Origin: an uncultured Anaerococcus sp.
GTDB taxonomy: Bacteria > Bacillota > Clostridia > Tissierellales > Peptoniphilaceae
Assembly: GCA_943913325.1 (NCBI GenBank)
Contig: CALTXP010000061.1
Location: 1-9,712, forward strand
Direction: 5' to 3'
DNA length: 9,712 bases
Within the stretch, counting starts at the first letter, position 1. Every line of letters begins with the position of its first letter. Of this stretch, positions 1-6,624 are shown piece by piece. The notes under the pieces are model-generated. The model worked only from the letters and a program-made list of their open reading frames with translations, had not been told where the DNA came from and ran no database searches. The translations under genes were made by a program, and so were the position numbers.

Positions 1-54
1 TTAAAATATATTGATAAATCATTACAACATTTTGATTTTATAAGGAGAGAGTAG
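1..54 (+). CDS. C-terminal end of an upstream gene, product unknown (partial)
   Basis: Frame 1 is open from the window edge to a TAG stop at 52-54; the other two forward frames close within the first dozen bases. It encodes the tail LKYIDKSLQHFDFIRRE. The stop overlaps the next start in the arrangement TAGTG, so the downstream GTG begins on the last base of the stop codon. This is typical of translational coupling inside an operon. Seventeen residues are too few to identify a family. It is inferred to be a gene of the same operon. Confidence 0.5.
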   Translation, partial: LKYIDKSLQHFDFIRRE

Positions 55-764
55 TGGATATAGAAAAAAATTTCAATGAGAAATCTCATGCTTATATAGC
101 TGGAAAATTTTACCAATATTTTATAGAAATAGATAAGAAAATTGGTACAAATGCATTTATTAATGCAACACAATACTATGCTGAACAAAGAGGCAGGCGT
201 ATGGCTTTAAGAGCTATAAGAGATGGAAAAAATTTAGATTTTGAAACTTATTTATCTTATGGTGAGTGGGTTTCAACTGACTATAGTAAAAAAATAGGAC
301 AGGCTAACGATAATCAATTAGAACATAAGGATAGCTCTGTAGATTTATATATACATACTTGTCCATGGAACAAGCAATTTGAAGAGATGGGCAGCATTGA
401 GGCTGGGAGAGTGTATTGTAAATATTTAGATAGTTCTATATCTCGCGGATTTAATCCTGATATTGAATATAAAGTAGAACAGACACTTTATAATAATCCA
501 GTTTGCATTCATAGAATTAATGATGAAAAGCTTAGCTCAAAATTGAATATTTCAAGGAATGAAGATAGTATATTACCTTTTTCTTTTCATTGCTCTCATA
601 TTTACTGGTCATTTGCTGAAGTATCTAGCTCAGTTTTTTCTTTAGAAGGGCAAGCAATTAATCAAAAGGTCTTAGAAGATTTAGCAAAGGATTACGATGA
701 TAATATGGTAGAAATAATCCTAAGCTACAAGGATCATAATTTCAATACAATAGGAACAAGATAA
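54..764 (+). CDS. L-2-amino-thiazoline-4-carboxylic acid (ATC) hydrolase family protein
   Basis: This 236-residue protein resembles the ATC hydrolase family (Pfam ATC_hydrolase). The name comes from the Pseudomonas enzyme that opens L-2-amino-2-thiazoline-4-carboxylate to N-carbamoyl-L-cysteine. Visible family features are an N-terminal helix-rich part with YYAEQRGRRMALRA near residues 41-54, a central C103-P-W followed by W-N-K-Q-F-E-E-M-G, Y121-C122-K-Y-L-D126 and R131-G-F-N-P, and a C-terminal part with FHCSHIYWSFAEV and LSYKDHNFN. It appears full length, and no signal peptide or membrane segment is seen. The start is GTG at 54: AAGGAG at 42-47 is correctly spaced and no ATG lies near the N-terminus. 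It overlaps the stop of the upstream gene by one base and is followed after two bases by a broken transporter gene. Many members of this family sit in anaerobe operons with redox and peptidase genes and probably have other substrates, so the exact reaction is uncertain. Confidence 0.8.
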   Translation: MDIEKNFNEKSHAYIAGKFYQYFIEIDKKIGTNAFINATQYYAEQRGRRMALRAIRDGKNLDFETYLSYGEWVSTDYSKKIGQANDNQLEHKDSSVDLYIHTCPWNKQFEEMGSIEAGRVYCKYLDSSISRGFNPDIEYKVEQTLYNNPVCIHRINDEKLSSKLNISRNEDSILPFSFHCSHIYWSFAEVSSSVFSLEGQAINQKVLEDLAKDYDDNMVEIILSYKDHNFNTIGTR

Positions 765-766
765 AA

Positions 767-1206
767 ATGGATAATAATTACGAAGGCAAAGTTAGAGAGT
801 TTAACATGCCAGATAAAGGTATTGTAAATAAGATAAAATATCTATTTACTTTTATAGGAGCTGGTGGAATGCTTATGTCTGCTGCTATGGGGCCAGGTAC
901 TCTATCATCTGCAAAAAAAGCGATAATTCTATAAAGAAATTTATTTGGTTGGGTATTTTTACCTCTATCTTAGGCGGTTTGCTAGCTAAGGGATCTGTAA
1001 TTAAATTATTAGTTAACTTTATAGGTTTATTAAATGTAGGAGGATTTATCATAATACTACTAATTACATTAAATTTATCCAATAAAGAATTTACAGGGGA
1101 ATACACTAATAAGCCAATAACTACAATAACCTTCTGGCTTATTGTTTTAGCAAACTTTTATGGGGTTGTAAGCTATCTAATAAAATTATTTAATATTATA
1201 TTCTAG
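767..1206 (+). pseudogene. NRAMP-family metal transporter remnant, internally deleted and frameshifted
   Basis: Two fragments of one transporter are fused here. The first frame (ATG 767, stop 932-934, 55 codons) reads up to FIGAGGMLMSAAMGPGTLSS, which looks like the first membrane helix of NRAMP-related divalent-cation transporters, where GPG is conserved. The second frame (readable from about 913 to the TAG at 1204-1206) contains ILGGLLAKGSVIKLLVNF, NVGGF and EYTNKPITT, as expected for the last two or three helices of the same family. A normal member has roughly 400 residues, so about 270 are missing. The fragments meet at an A7 run (913-919), where a -1 shift would join them. The segment 949-1206 could still be read from a TTG as an 85-residue membrane peptide, but it has no good ribosome site. 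Loss of function is the most likely state. The remnant stays in line with the operon and its stop overlaps the ribosome site of the next gene. Confidence 0.75.
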
Positions 1207-1215
1207 GAGTTTATT

Positions 1216-3021
1216 ATGAGTTGTAAAATTATAAAAACAGATGTTTTAACAATAGGTGGATCTGGAGCTTCGATATTGGCAGCTATCAATGCTGCTAATA
1301 AAGGAGCATCTGTTACTATTGTTTCAAAAGGGAAAATAGGCAATAGTGGAAATCTAATAATGTGTGGGGGCGGTTTTGGAATAGATGGACAAAGCGCTTC
1401 AAACTTGGGAATTGATGGAGCAGATAAGTCTTTTACTAAAGATAAGATGTTTGACTGTATAGTAAAAGAAGGATATTACATATCCGATCAAAATCTTGTA
1501 AAGCAATATGTAGAAGACTCACCCAAAGTAGTAAAACAATTTGTTGATTGGGCTAAGGCTTCAAATCAAAAGTTTTTGTTTTTTAAACCAGCTAATTGGA
1601 TTACTTCTGGTTTAAGTATGGCAAGGGCTATAAAATATGGTCTGGAGAATAGTGAAAATTATGATAAGATCACTAGCTTAGAAGATGTCATGATAGTAGA
1701 TTTATTAAAAAATGAAGATACCGTAAATGGTGCTATAGCTATAGATATAAATACTGGAGAATATATTTTAATAAATGCGAAATCAGTTGTAATAGCTACA
1801 GGTGGCTATCAAATGTTTTCTTTCAATAATACTGTAACAGATATGACAGGAGATGGTATAGCTATGGCATTAAGGGCTGGCGCTAGTGTAAGCGATATGG
1901 AATTTATCCTATCTTTTCCTACTGCAGTATTTCCAAGACATATGCAAGGATCGATCTATCCTTTCATATTTGAATTTAATATGAGGGATTTAGAATATGA
2001 TATAAGAGATAAGAACTTAAATCTAATAGATATTCCTAAAGATATTATAAAGATGTCTAGGGGGAGTAAACTTAGCAAACTTGTATCAATGTATTATTTT
2101 GGAATAGCAAAAGAAAAGGGATTAGTTGCTCCTAATGGTGCTTTATTTTATGATTATTCAAATAATAGCAAAGATGTAATAGATAAAAGCTTTAATACAT
2201 TATATGAACGCTTTGATAATTTCCATAAACATGGATATTATAAAGGTGAAAGTCTAAGAGAAGTAGAAGATAAAATTTATAATGAAGGACTACTAGAAGT
2301 TGGCGTAGGATCTGAATATTGTATGGGTGGTATAGAAATAGATGAAAATATGGCCACTAAAGTAGATGGATTATATGCTGCTGGAGAAGTAACAAGCGGG
2401 GTATTTGGTGCAAATAGAGTTGGGGATGGCGTTGTAGAAATGTTATGCCAAGGAGCTAAGGCTGGTATAAAGTCTGCTGAATTTGCAAATGATAATGATT
2501 TAAAGGATTTAGATAAAGATCAGATAGATTATTATATAAATAAATATGATTCTTATTTTGATAATAATGGAAAATATGACCCAATAACTCAGTATAAGAG
2601 TATTATAGAAGCTTGTGATGATGGCTTTAGCTTAAGAAGAAATGAAGAGGATATGACTAAAGCCTTAAATAAGCTATCAGATTTATACGACAGACAGAGT
2701 CATTTATCAATTGAAAATAAAAGTAAAAAGTATAATGTCGAATGGCAAAAAGCTATAACATCTGAAAATATTTTATTATCTTCTATGGCTTCTATTAAGG
2801 CAGGCTTACTTAGAAAAGAAAGTAGAGGTTGCCATATAAGAAGTGATTATCCTGAAGTTAATCATGATGAGTATTTAGTGAAGTTTATATCTAAGTTAGA
2901 AGATCATAAGATAAAAACATCATCTAGAAAACCTATCATGACAAAAATGATGCCACCAGAAGGAAAAGCTAAAAATGTAATAGAGTATTTCACAGATTCA
3001 AATCTTAATTATGAGAGGTAA
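1216..3021 (+). CDS. FAD-dependent fumarate reductase/succinate dehydrogenase-like flavoprotein
   Basis: This 601-residue soluble flavoprotein belongs to the SdhA/FrdA/AprA/L-aspartate oxidase superfamily. The N-terminal Rossmann motif is IGGSGASILAAI (G14, G15, G17), followed by S-G-N-L-I-M-C-G-G-G (44-53). The second FAD segment is G385-LYAAGEV and G398-A-N-R401. The C-terminal domain carries the family signature K-E535-S-R-G-C-H540-I-R-S-D-Y-P. Two catalytic hallmarks of true SdhA/FrdA are absent: the covalent-flavin His is Gly at about residue 45, and the substrate His of the HPT motif is Phe (S233-F-P-T). FAD is therefore probably non-covalent and the substrate may not be fumarate or succinate. 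The start is supported by AGGAG at 1205-1209. The next gene, a [2Fe-2S] protein, begins 2 nt after the stop and is the likely electron-transfer partner. No Tat signal or haem domain is seen. Superfamily membership is secure; the substrate is unknown. Confidence 0.88.
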   Translation: MSCKIIKTDVLTIGGSGASILAAINAANKGASVTIVSKGKIGNSGNLIMCGGGFGIDGQSASNLGIDGADKSFTKDKMFDCIVKEGYYISDQNLVKQYVEDSPKVVKQFVDWAKASNQKFLFFKPANWITSGLSMARAIKYGLENSENYDKITSLEDVMIVDLLKNEDTVNGAIAIDINTGEYILINAKSVVIATGGYQMFSFNNTVTDMTGDGIAMALRAGASVSDMEFILSFPTAVFPRHMQGSIYPFIFEFNMRDLEYDIRDKNLNLIDIPKDIIKMSRGSKLSKLVSMYYFGIAKEKGLVAPNGALFYDYSNNSKDVIDKSFNTLYERFDNFHKHGYYKGESLREVEDKIYNEGLLEVGVGSEYCMGGIEIDENMATKVDGLYAAGEVTSGVFGANRVGDGVVEMLCQGAKAGIKSAEFANDNDLKDLDKDQIDYYINKYDSYFDNNGKYDPITQYKSIIEACDDGFSLRRNEEDMTKALNKLSDLYDRQSHLSIENKSKKYNVEWQKAITSENILLSSMASIKAGLLRKESRGCHIRSDYPEVNHDEYLVKFISKLEDHKIKTSSRKPIMTKMMPPEGKAKNVIEYFTDSNLNYER

Positions 3022-3023
3022 AT

Positions 3024-3329
3024 ATGAATGTTATAATTAAAAGAACTGACGAAAATAAAGGAAATTTCACCTCAACGTATACTATTGATAGAAAGGATAT
3101 AGAAGGTAAAACTATACAGGATTTACTAGTTTATATTTCTGAAAATTACGATAAAAGTTTAGCTTATCATAGCCACAGCGTATGCAATAGAGGAATATGT
3201 ATGAGATGTATTATTAATGTCGATGGAAAGGATCTTATAGCATGTACTACTAAAGTCCCTGATAAAGATCAGATAACACTAGGACCTGCTAGTAAAAGAG
3301 AAATTATAAGAGATTTAGTTACTATATAG
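3024..3329 (+). CDS. Stand-alone [2Fe-2S] protein, SdhB/FrdB N-terminal-domain type
   Basis: This 101-residue protein matches the plant-ferredoxin-like N-terminal domain of succinate dehydrogenase/fumarate reductase iron-sulfur subunits. The cluster ligands are C54-x4-C59-x2-C62-x11-C74, in the context SVCNRGICMRCIINVDGKD and LIACTT. The usual second domain with [4Fe-4S] and [3Fe-4S] cysteines is absent: the protein ends 27 residues after C74, and the downstream DNA holds another gene rather than a continuation. It should bind one [2Fe-2S] cluster and pass electrons to or from the flavoprotein encoded 2 nt upstream. Its ribosome site GAGAGG (3013-3018) lies inside the end of that gene, which suggests coupled translation and a fixed subunit ratio. 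The partner role is inferred from gene order and from SdhA-SdhB docking. The external electron donor or acceptor is unknown. Confidence 0.85.
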   Translation: MNVIIKRTDENKGNFTSTYTIDRKDIEGKTIQDLLVYISENYDKSLAYHSHSVCNRGICMRCIINVDGKDLIACTTKVPDKDQITLGPASKREIIRDLVTI

Positions 3330-3358
3330 ATAAGAGATAATATGTAAAGGTAGGAAAA

Positions 3359-4522
3359 ATGACATATAAATATGTAGATAAGGATTTAGAAGACTATATT
3401 ATTAATCATAGAAGACATTTTCATAGAAATCCTGAATTAAGTTGGCAAGAAGAAAATACTTCAGATTATATTTTAAAAGAACTAGAAAAATTAGGAATTA
3501 AGGCTAAAAAAATTGTTAAGACTGGAGTACTAGGAATTATCAATCCAGAAAAAGATGGTAAAGTCTTAGCTATTAGGGCGGACATAGATGCACTTCCTAT
3601 AAACGAAGAAACAGAGCTTGATTTTAAATCAAAAAATGATGGAGTAATGCATGCTTGTGGGCATGATACTCATGCAGCTATACTTTTAGGGGCTGCAAAA
3701 AAGCTTAATGAAATGAATGATGAAATAGGAAAAGTAGTCTTACTATTTCAGCCTGCAGAAGAATTCATAAAGGATTCAGGTGCAAAACATGTAGTGGAAG
3801 AGAGAATACTAGAAGATGAAGGTGTAGATAGGATCATTGCCCTACACGTATGGAGTACCTTAGAATCTGGAACTGTCTCAATACAAGAAGGACCTATCAA
3901 GGCTTCAGCAGATACCTTTAAATTAGATATTATAGGGGAGGGAGGGCATGCATCAGAGCCAGACCTTACTATAGACCCGATAGCTATAGGATCTATAATA
4001 GTTCAAAACCTACAAAATGTTGTATCTAGAGAAAATTCTCCTACAAATCCTATGGTCTTATCAGTAACATCCTTTAATTCAGGAAATAGTGAGAATGTAA
4101 TCCCTGATACAGCCGAGCTATTAGGAACAACAAGGACATTTGACAATGACCTTCGTGAACAATTCCCTGAAATAATGGAAAGAGTTATAAAAGGTGTATG
4201 TGAAGCTAATAGAGCCAGCTATAAATTCCAATATAACTTTGGAACTCCAGCTACTATAAATGAGAAAGAATCTGCGGAGTTTGGACAAGAAGTTATGAAA
4301 GAAATTGTTGGAGAAGATAATATTACCTACTTAGAACCAAGAATGGGTGGAGAGGATTTTGCAAAGTATCTTTTAAATATACCTGGAGCTTTGATGCTTT
4401 TAGGGGCAAAAGTAGAGGGCAATACCCATCCTCACCATAGTTCAAAATTTGTCATAGATGAAAAAGTATTAAAAACAGGCTCAGAATACTTTATTAGTTA
4501 TACTAAAGAATATTTTAAATAA
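3359..4522 (+). CDS. M20-family metal-dependent amidohydrolase (N-acyl-amino-acid hydrolase/hippurate hydrolase type)
   Basis: This 387-residue cytoplasmic enzyme is a typical M20D-like peptidase, expected to cleave an N-acyl or N-carbamoyl amide from an amino acid with two divalent metal ions. The motifs appear in order: RRHFHRNPELSWQEE near the N-terminus, AIRADIDALPINEE, the metal site H98-A-C100-G-H102-D-T-H105, Q131-P-A-E134-E135, ALH163VW, the lid-domain motif GEGGHASEP, and the C-terminal H357-P-H-H360-SS. Cysteine at position 100 marks the hippurate/IAA-amino-acid hydrolase branch rather than the AllC/HyuC carbamoylase branch. Length is normal and no secretion signal is seen. The ribosome site is AAGG-TAGGA (3347-3355). 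It lies 29 nt after the [2Fe-2S] gene with no terminator between, so it is in the same operon. Next to an ATC-hydrolase homologue it could release the free amino acid from a ring-opened N-substituted product; that is inference. Confidence 0.9.
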   Translation: MTYKYVDKDLEDYIINHRRHFHRNPELSWQEENTSDYILKELEKLGIKAKKIVKTGVLGIINPEKDGKVLAIRADIDALPINEETELDFKSKNDGVMHACGHDTHAAILLGAAKKLNEMNDEIGKVVLLFQPAEEFIKDSGAKHVVEERILEDEGVDRIIALHVWSTLESGTVSIQEGPIKASADTFKLDIIGEGGHASEPDLTIDPIAIGSIIVQNLQNVVSRENSPTNPMVLSVTSFNSGNSENVIPDTAELLGTTRTFDNDLREQFPEIMERVIKGVCEANRASYKFQYNFGTPATINEKESAEFGQEVMKEIVGEDNITYLEPRMGGEDFAKYLLNIPGALMLLGAKVEGNTHPHHSSKFVIDEKVLKTGSEYFISYTKEYFK

Positions 4523-4569
4523 AATATAAATATTCTATCATATATAAATTAGATTCGATAGTGATATAA

Positions 4570-4662
4570 CTAAAAGCTAACGGAAAGTCTTGGATTAAGA
4601 TAGAGTATCAAGGTAAAACTGGCTATATTGTCAAGGATTTACTTGAAGAAGTTAATAATTAA
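4570..4662 (+). pseudogene. Decayed C-terminal tail of an SH3b-domain protein
   Basis: The frame reads KANGKSWIKIEYQGKTGY then IVKDLLEEVNN and stops at 4660-4662. The pattern NGKSWIKIEYQGKTGYI is the second half of a bacterial SH3 (SH3b) domain, usually found at the end of cell-wall hydrolases or other surface proteins. An in-frame TAA at 4567-4569 closes it upstream, there is no start codon or ribosome site, and the codons before the stop (KLDSIVI) look like a mutated continuation of the domain. Only about 30 residues remain. It lies between the M20 gene and an intrinsic terminator that may originally have belonged to the lost gene. Confidence 0.55.
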
Positions 4663-4666
4663 TTTG

Positions 4667-4708
4667 AACTAACAAGCGAAAATCATGGATTTTGCTTGTT
4701 AGTTTTTT
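4667..4708 (+). terminator. Strong intrinsic terminator ending the + strand operon
   Basis: The arms AACTAACAAGC (4667-4677) and GCTTGTTAGTT (4694-4704) are perfect complements. They extend inward through AAAATC/GATTTT across a single bulged G, with a loop of about 3 nt, and a T6 run (4703-4708) follows. It is the first clear terminator after the M20 gene, about 145 nt beyond its stop, so the operon transcript probably ends here. Confidence 0.85.
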
Positions 4709-4746
4709 GAATTTATAAATATATTAGCAATTATTTTGAATTTAAG

Positions 4747-4804
4747 AGACCTCTCCGCTTCGGTCGAGGTGGAGTGAATAATTGGTCGAGGTGGAGTGAA
4801 TAAT
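4747..4804 (+). repeat. Solitary palindromic-repeat half plus 22-bp tandem duplication
   Basis: The stretch GAGACCTCTCCGCTT (from 4746) through TCGAGGTGG (to 4772) is an inverted copy of the repeat half that recurs in the array at 5982-6722. Its 3' end is duplicated: GGTCGAGGTGGAGTGAATAA begins at 4762 and again at 4784, a period of 22 bp. No partner half is visible, so this looks like a lone remnant of the same repeat family. Confidence 0.6.
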
Positions 4805-4815
4805 CGGGAGATTGT

Positions 4816-4926
4816 ATGATTAATTTGTCGATATTATGTGAATTAGCTGAGCTGGTATTAGGAATAGACTTAGCTGGTAAGGAGGAGTTGGAGGTAGTGG
4901 AATTTGGAAGTAAGCTATATAGGTAA
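4816..4926 (+). CDS. Possible small ORF, 36 residues, unknown function
   Basis: ATG at 4816 opens a frame of 36 codons ending in TAA at 4924-4926. CGGGAG (4805-4810) sits 5 nt upstream as a usable ribosome site. The peptide begins MINLSILCELAELVLGIDL and continues with an acidic stretch, KEELEVVEFGSKLYR. It is richer in G and in GAG/GTG/CTG codons than the surrounding genes. No family is recognised. It lies directly after the tandem repeat, so it may be a fragment carried with repeat DNA or a chance frame. Confidence 0.3.
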   Translation: MINLSILCELAELVLGIDLAGKEELEVVEFGSKLYR

Positions 4927-4984
4927 TGCTTAAAGTAATCTTTATATGTAAATGAATAAGTAGTAGAAAAGTAAATAATAAATT

Positions 4985-5013
4985 AATATATTTGATTTAT
5001 AGATCAATATATT
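4985..5013. repeat. A/T-rich inverted repeat upstream of the CPBP protease gene
   Basis: AATATATTTGAT (4985-4996) and ATCAATATATT (5003-5013) are complementary except for one extra T, around a 6-nt centre. It lies 52 nt before the next start codon. It could be an operator or a weak hairpin; nothing in the sequence decides between these. The rest of 4927-5064 shows no gene. Confidence 0.35.
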
Positions 5014-5064
5014 TTATTATTTAGTTCTATTGTGTTCTAAAAAATTAATTAGTATAGTAATTTT

Positions 5065-5859
5065 ATGGAAAAATTAATGAAAACTATTTTAAAATCTATT
5101 ATATTTTTTGCGACATGGCTAGTTTTATCTGTATTGATTCCCATACCGGATAGTCTTGATGATGCTAAGTGGCGCTTTGTAGCAGAATTGATCTCTTTTG
5201 TATCAATTATAATAATTACATATATATTTTACAGGATAGAAGATAGGAATATTATAGTATTTCCTTATAAAAGTTCTTTTAAAGAATATATAGTAGCTAT
5301 ACTAATTGGATTTTTATGGTTCTTTTTACCATATTGTTTGCTTAAGACATTTGGTTATTTAGAAATAACAAGTAAAAATTCTATAAACGTACTTACACTT
5401 TGGATATTTTCAGCTTTTATAAATACTATTATGCAAGAGCTTTTGGCTAGAGGTTATATTTATCAGCTAATAAAAAGGGAATACAATCTTTGGACTGCAA
5501 GTGTTGTTACTACATTGATATTTACCCTTATGCATGGTGGAGCATTTGAGACAGGTCCTATAGCTGTTATAAATGTTATAACTATGTCATTACTTATGAC
5601 TATTATTTTGGAGTATAGTAATTCCTTAGTCATTCCAATCATTATGCACTTCATATGGAATTGTTTTGGTGGCATAATATTTGGTACAGTTTCCTTAGCG
5701 GATGATTATCCTCATTTATATAATATAAAAATAACTGGAAATCAACTTATATCTGGTGGTAGTTTTAAAATGGAAGGTAGTATTTTTGTATTTATCATCA
5801 ATATGATTATGATTATGATAGTATATTATCTTTATAAGAAAAAAGTAACTTCTAAATAG
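5065..5859 (+). CDS. CPBP-family intramembrane metalloprotease (CAAX/Abi type)
   Basis: This 264-residue integral membrane protein has about seven hydrophobic segments and a Lys-rich C-terminus (YKKKVTSK). The three CPBP (Abi, Pfam Rce1-like) motifs are present in order: Q124-E125-L-L-A-R129-G, F153-T-L-M-H157-G, and H195-F-I-W-N199. These supply the glutamate, the two histidines and the asparagine of the membrane-embedded metal site. The usual EExxxR is QELLAR here, a variation seen in the family, with the second glutamate kept. Members include prenyl-protein endopeptidases and bacteriocin-immunity or processing proteases; the substrate here is unknown. No bacteriocin or quorum peptide gene is evident beside it. 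ATG 5065 has no clear ribosome site and ATG 5077 is a possible alternative start. It appears to be a single-gene unit with its own terminator. Confidence 0.85.
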   Translation: MEKLMKTILKSIIFFATWLVLSVLIPIPDSLDDAKWRFVAELISFVSIIIITYIFYRIEDRNIIVFPYKSSFKEYIVAILIGFLWFFLPYCLLKTFGYLEITSKNSINVLTLWIFSAFINTIMQELLARGYIYQLIKREYNLWTASVVTTLIFTLMHGGAFETGPIAVINVITMSLLMTIILEYSNSLVIPIIMHFIWNCFGGIIFGTVSLADDYPHLYNIKITGNQLISGGSFKMEGSIFVFIINMIMIMIVYYLYKKKVTSK

Positions 5860-5861
5860 TG

Positions 5862-5898
5862 AAGCTCCCAAGTCTATTTTAAGATTTGGGAGCTTTTT
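5862..5898 (+). terminator. Intrinsic terminator of the CPBP protease gene
   Basis: AAGCTCCCAAGTCT (5862-5875) pairs with AGATTTGGGAGCTT (5882-5895) through 14 positions with one G-U pair. The loop is 6 nt and a T5 run (5894-5898) follows. It begins 3 nt after the stop codon. The next 80 bases (5899-5981) hold no recognisable feature. Confidence 0.9.
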
Positions 5899-6056
5899 AA
5901 AATTAGACTTAATTTGGTATGAATGATCATTATAATAGTAAAGTTTCTTCAATATCCATAAATTCGATGCTTTATCCTAAACCACATCGAGCGAAAAGGA
6001 GAGGTAAAGATTAAAGTATAAATTCATACATACAAAAAAGTAGGGATCTCTCCATA

Positions 6057-6567
6057 CACTCACTATCGTTCGTTTAGTCGAGATGGATACCCTTTTTATC
6101 ACATTTTTAAGTTTCTAGAAGTAAGGATCAATCTTTTGAAATCTACAAAGCTCCCACCTCGAGCGAAGTGGAGAGGTCTCTAAGCAGGAGTATAAATTCT
6201 TCATACAAAAAAATAGAGATCTCTCCGTGCATTCGCTACGCTCATTTAGTCGAGATGGTTGTAGTGTAGATTGATCCACCTCGAGTGAAGCGGAGAGGTC
6301 TCTAAGCATGAGTATAAATTCTTCATACAAAAAAATAGGGATCTCTCCATGCACTCACTATCGTTCGTTTAGTCGAGATGGATACCCTTTTTATCACATT
6401 TTTAAGTTTCTAGAAGTAAGGATCAATCTTTTGAAATCTACAAAGCTCCCACCTCGAGCGAAGTGGAGAGGTCTCTAAGCAGGAGTATAAATTCTTCATA
6501 CAAAAAAATAGAGATCTCTCCGTGCATTCGCTACGCTCATTTAGTCGAGATGGTTGTAGTGTAGATT
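6057..6567. repeat. ~295-bp direct tandem duplication within the repeat array
   Basis: Bases 6057-6272 and 6352-6567 are identical over 216 bp at an offset of 295. They include one R half, the whole 68-bp spacer, a complete 105-bp block and most of a 17-bp spacer. Similarity continues imperfectly on both sides (single differences at 6056/6351 and 6273/6568). The near-perfect identity implies recent unequal recombination or replication slippage between units. Confidence 0.85.
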
Positions 6568-6624
6568 AATCCACCTCGAGTGAAGCGGAGAGGTCATTAA
6601 GTATGAAGTATAAATTCTTCATAC

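Noticed and set aside
885..1106. Minus-strand frame opposite the transporter remnant
   Set aside because: It is antisense to clear NRAMP sequence and has no supporting start signal or similarity.
4816..4926. Toxin or bacteriocin peptide partnering the CPBP protease
   Set aside because: The mini-ORF has no double-glycine leader, cationic or hydrophobic toxin profile, and no export gene lies nearby.
5463..5675. Minus-strand 70-codon frame inside the CPBP gene
   Set aside because: It is antisense to the conserved protease motifs, with no independent support.
5931..5936. TATAAT as a promoter -10 box reading into the repeat array
   Set aside because: The hexamer is perfect, but no acceptable -35 box lies 16-18 nt upstream and such sequences are common in this A/T-rich DNA.
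5716..5952. Minus-strand 78-codon frame across the CPBP gene end and terminator
   Set aside because: It runs through the terminator and lies opposite coding sequence; low-complexity I/Y/N/H composition.
6115..6354. 79-codon minus-strand reading frame inside the repeat array
   Set aside because: It is a translation of the palindromic repeats (two similar segments such as RSLFFCMKNLYSCLETS recur) and has no ribosome site or family match.
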